NCBI RefSeq assembly: GCF_000426765.1
Contig: NZ_AUFZ01000016.1
Span: forward strand, 431,950 to 495,949
Direction of reading: 5' to 3'
DNA: 64,000 nucleotides
Source: Vibrio litoralis DSM 17657
GTDB lineage: Bacteria; Pseudomonadota; Gammaproteobacteria; Enterobacterales; Vibrionaceae
Shown here: piece by piece, positions 63,590-64,000 of the stretch
Numbering within the stretch: the stretch's first letter is position 1
How the letters are laid out: each line of letters opens with the position of its first letter
Program-made: the position numbers and the translations under genes
The notes under the pieces: generated by a model
Seen by the model: the letters and a program-made list of their open reading frames with translations, nothing else
What the model was told of the DNA's origin: nothing
Database searches by the model: none

Positions 63590-64000
63590 ACATTGCATAA
63601 AATTAGCTAAATGCTTTTAAAAATCCATCATTAGAGTATCTTATGATGACAAATGAATTGATTAGCAGTGAACGTGTTGAAATAACCTGTGGGTTTATCC
63701 GAGTTTCTTGCTAATACACTTATGTAGACTCCCTCATGTCAACACCCCATTATTTGATACTTGCGAACTTATGTACGAGTTCAATCTTAAATGATCGACT
63801 CAATGATAATTGCGCGTATCGGAGCAACATCTGTTAGGCGAGGTTTTAACCTCTCAGTGTATTACTGGCTTACCGAATGAGTTATGCAAAGTAATGAAGT
63901 GTTTAACCTTTTCGCCCTATAGTGCTACTGAGCAATAGTTTGTGTTGTTTTGTAGCATTGAAAATGCAGTCCTGACTGTTTTATTAGCGAGAGCCACAGC
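63590..64000. other. Candidate attI region at the start of the cassette array
   Basis: 411 bp without a convincing gene. GTTAGGC at 63833-63839 fits the GTTRRRY integron core site and is the best candidate for the attI crossover point, followed at 63841-63854 by the palindrome GAGGTTTTAACCTC. No attC-type R'' box was found near it, which argues for attI rather than a cassette end. Cassettes should begin to the right and would run out of the window. Confidence 0.45.

Noticed and set aside
63643..63714. 23-codon ORF starting MMTNELISSERVE between intIA and attI
   Set aside because: No convincing ribosome site and too short to judge; more likely part of the attI upstream region.
63833..63839. 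attC (VCR-type) site at the right end
   Set aside because: Only one GTTRRRY core is visible; no complementary RYYYAAC box at a suitable distance and no long palindrome typical of Vibrio cholerae repeats.

Overview
The window looks like a chromosomal segment of a member of the Vibrionaceae. The evidence is the AT-leaning composition, the near-full-length matches to E. coli/Vibrio-type housekeeping proteins (SpeG, AroG, FabV, NrdD/NrdG, the rbs and mod operons), an ERIC element, and a Vibrio-type integron integrase at the right end. The species cannot be fixed from the sequence alone. No rRNA, tRNA or CRISPR array was seen.

Left part (1-9.9 kb): the end of a 5-oxoprolinase cluster (pxpB partial, pxpC, and an NRAMP-fold transporter that lacks the metal-binding DPGN motif); a short graveyard holding an AraC-family pseudogene interrupted by the end of an IS3-family element; then a divergent GntR-type regulator and a six-gene operon. 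That operon encodes a substrate-binding protein, a cytoplasmic alkaline-phosphatase-superfamily hydrolase, two permeases, an ATPase and a HAD-IB phosphatase. It looks like an import-and-hydrolyse system for an organophosphorus compound whose identity is open. Two identical 12-bp operator candidates flank the regulator/operon junction.

Middle (9.9-32 kb): UspA/SulP permease pair, a second UspA, transaldolase, spermidine acetyltransferase, a fructose-family PTS permease, GNAT and S33 peptidase genes, lplA, cspA, a stand-alone unit for an apparently unrecognised 26-residue peptide, a chalcone-isomerase-like/DUF3833 pair, a thioesterase, aroG, rlmF, and a complete ribose operon rbsDACBKR with two RbsR-type palindromes and a CRP-like site.

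32-47 kb: NUDIX, an outer-membrane barrel, a YgjP-like peptidase, an ABC-class ATPase, an ERIC element, fabV, tesA head-to-head with the ybbA-ybbP exporter genes (start codons overlap), a DnaA-box cluster, an FAD oxidoreductase, a RES/Xre toxin-antitoxin pair, a tandem array with an exact 276-bp period, and a secreted endonuclease/exonuclease/phosphatase-family protein.

47-64 kb: nrdD-nrdG with a perfect FNR site and an NrdR box, an aromatic aminotransferase, a lipoprotein with a retropepsin-like zinc-protease domain, yaeR, cobQ, modE-modABC with a ModE site, a glucosylglycerate operon that carries both synthesis (GT plus phosphatase) and phosphorolysis enzymes and begins with a previously uncalled 56-residue ORF, mog, and finally the integron integrase with a perfect LexA box and a candidate attI. 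The cassette array should continue beyond the right edge.
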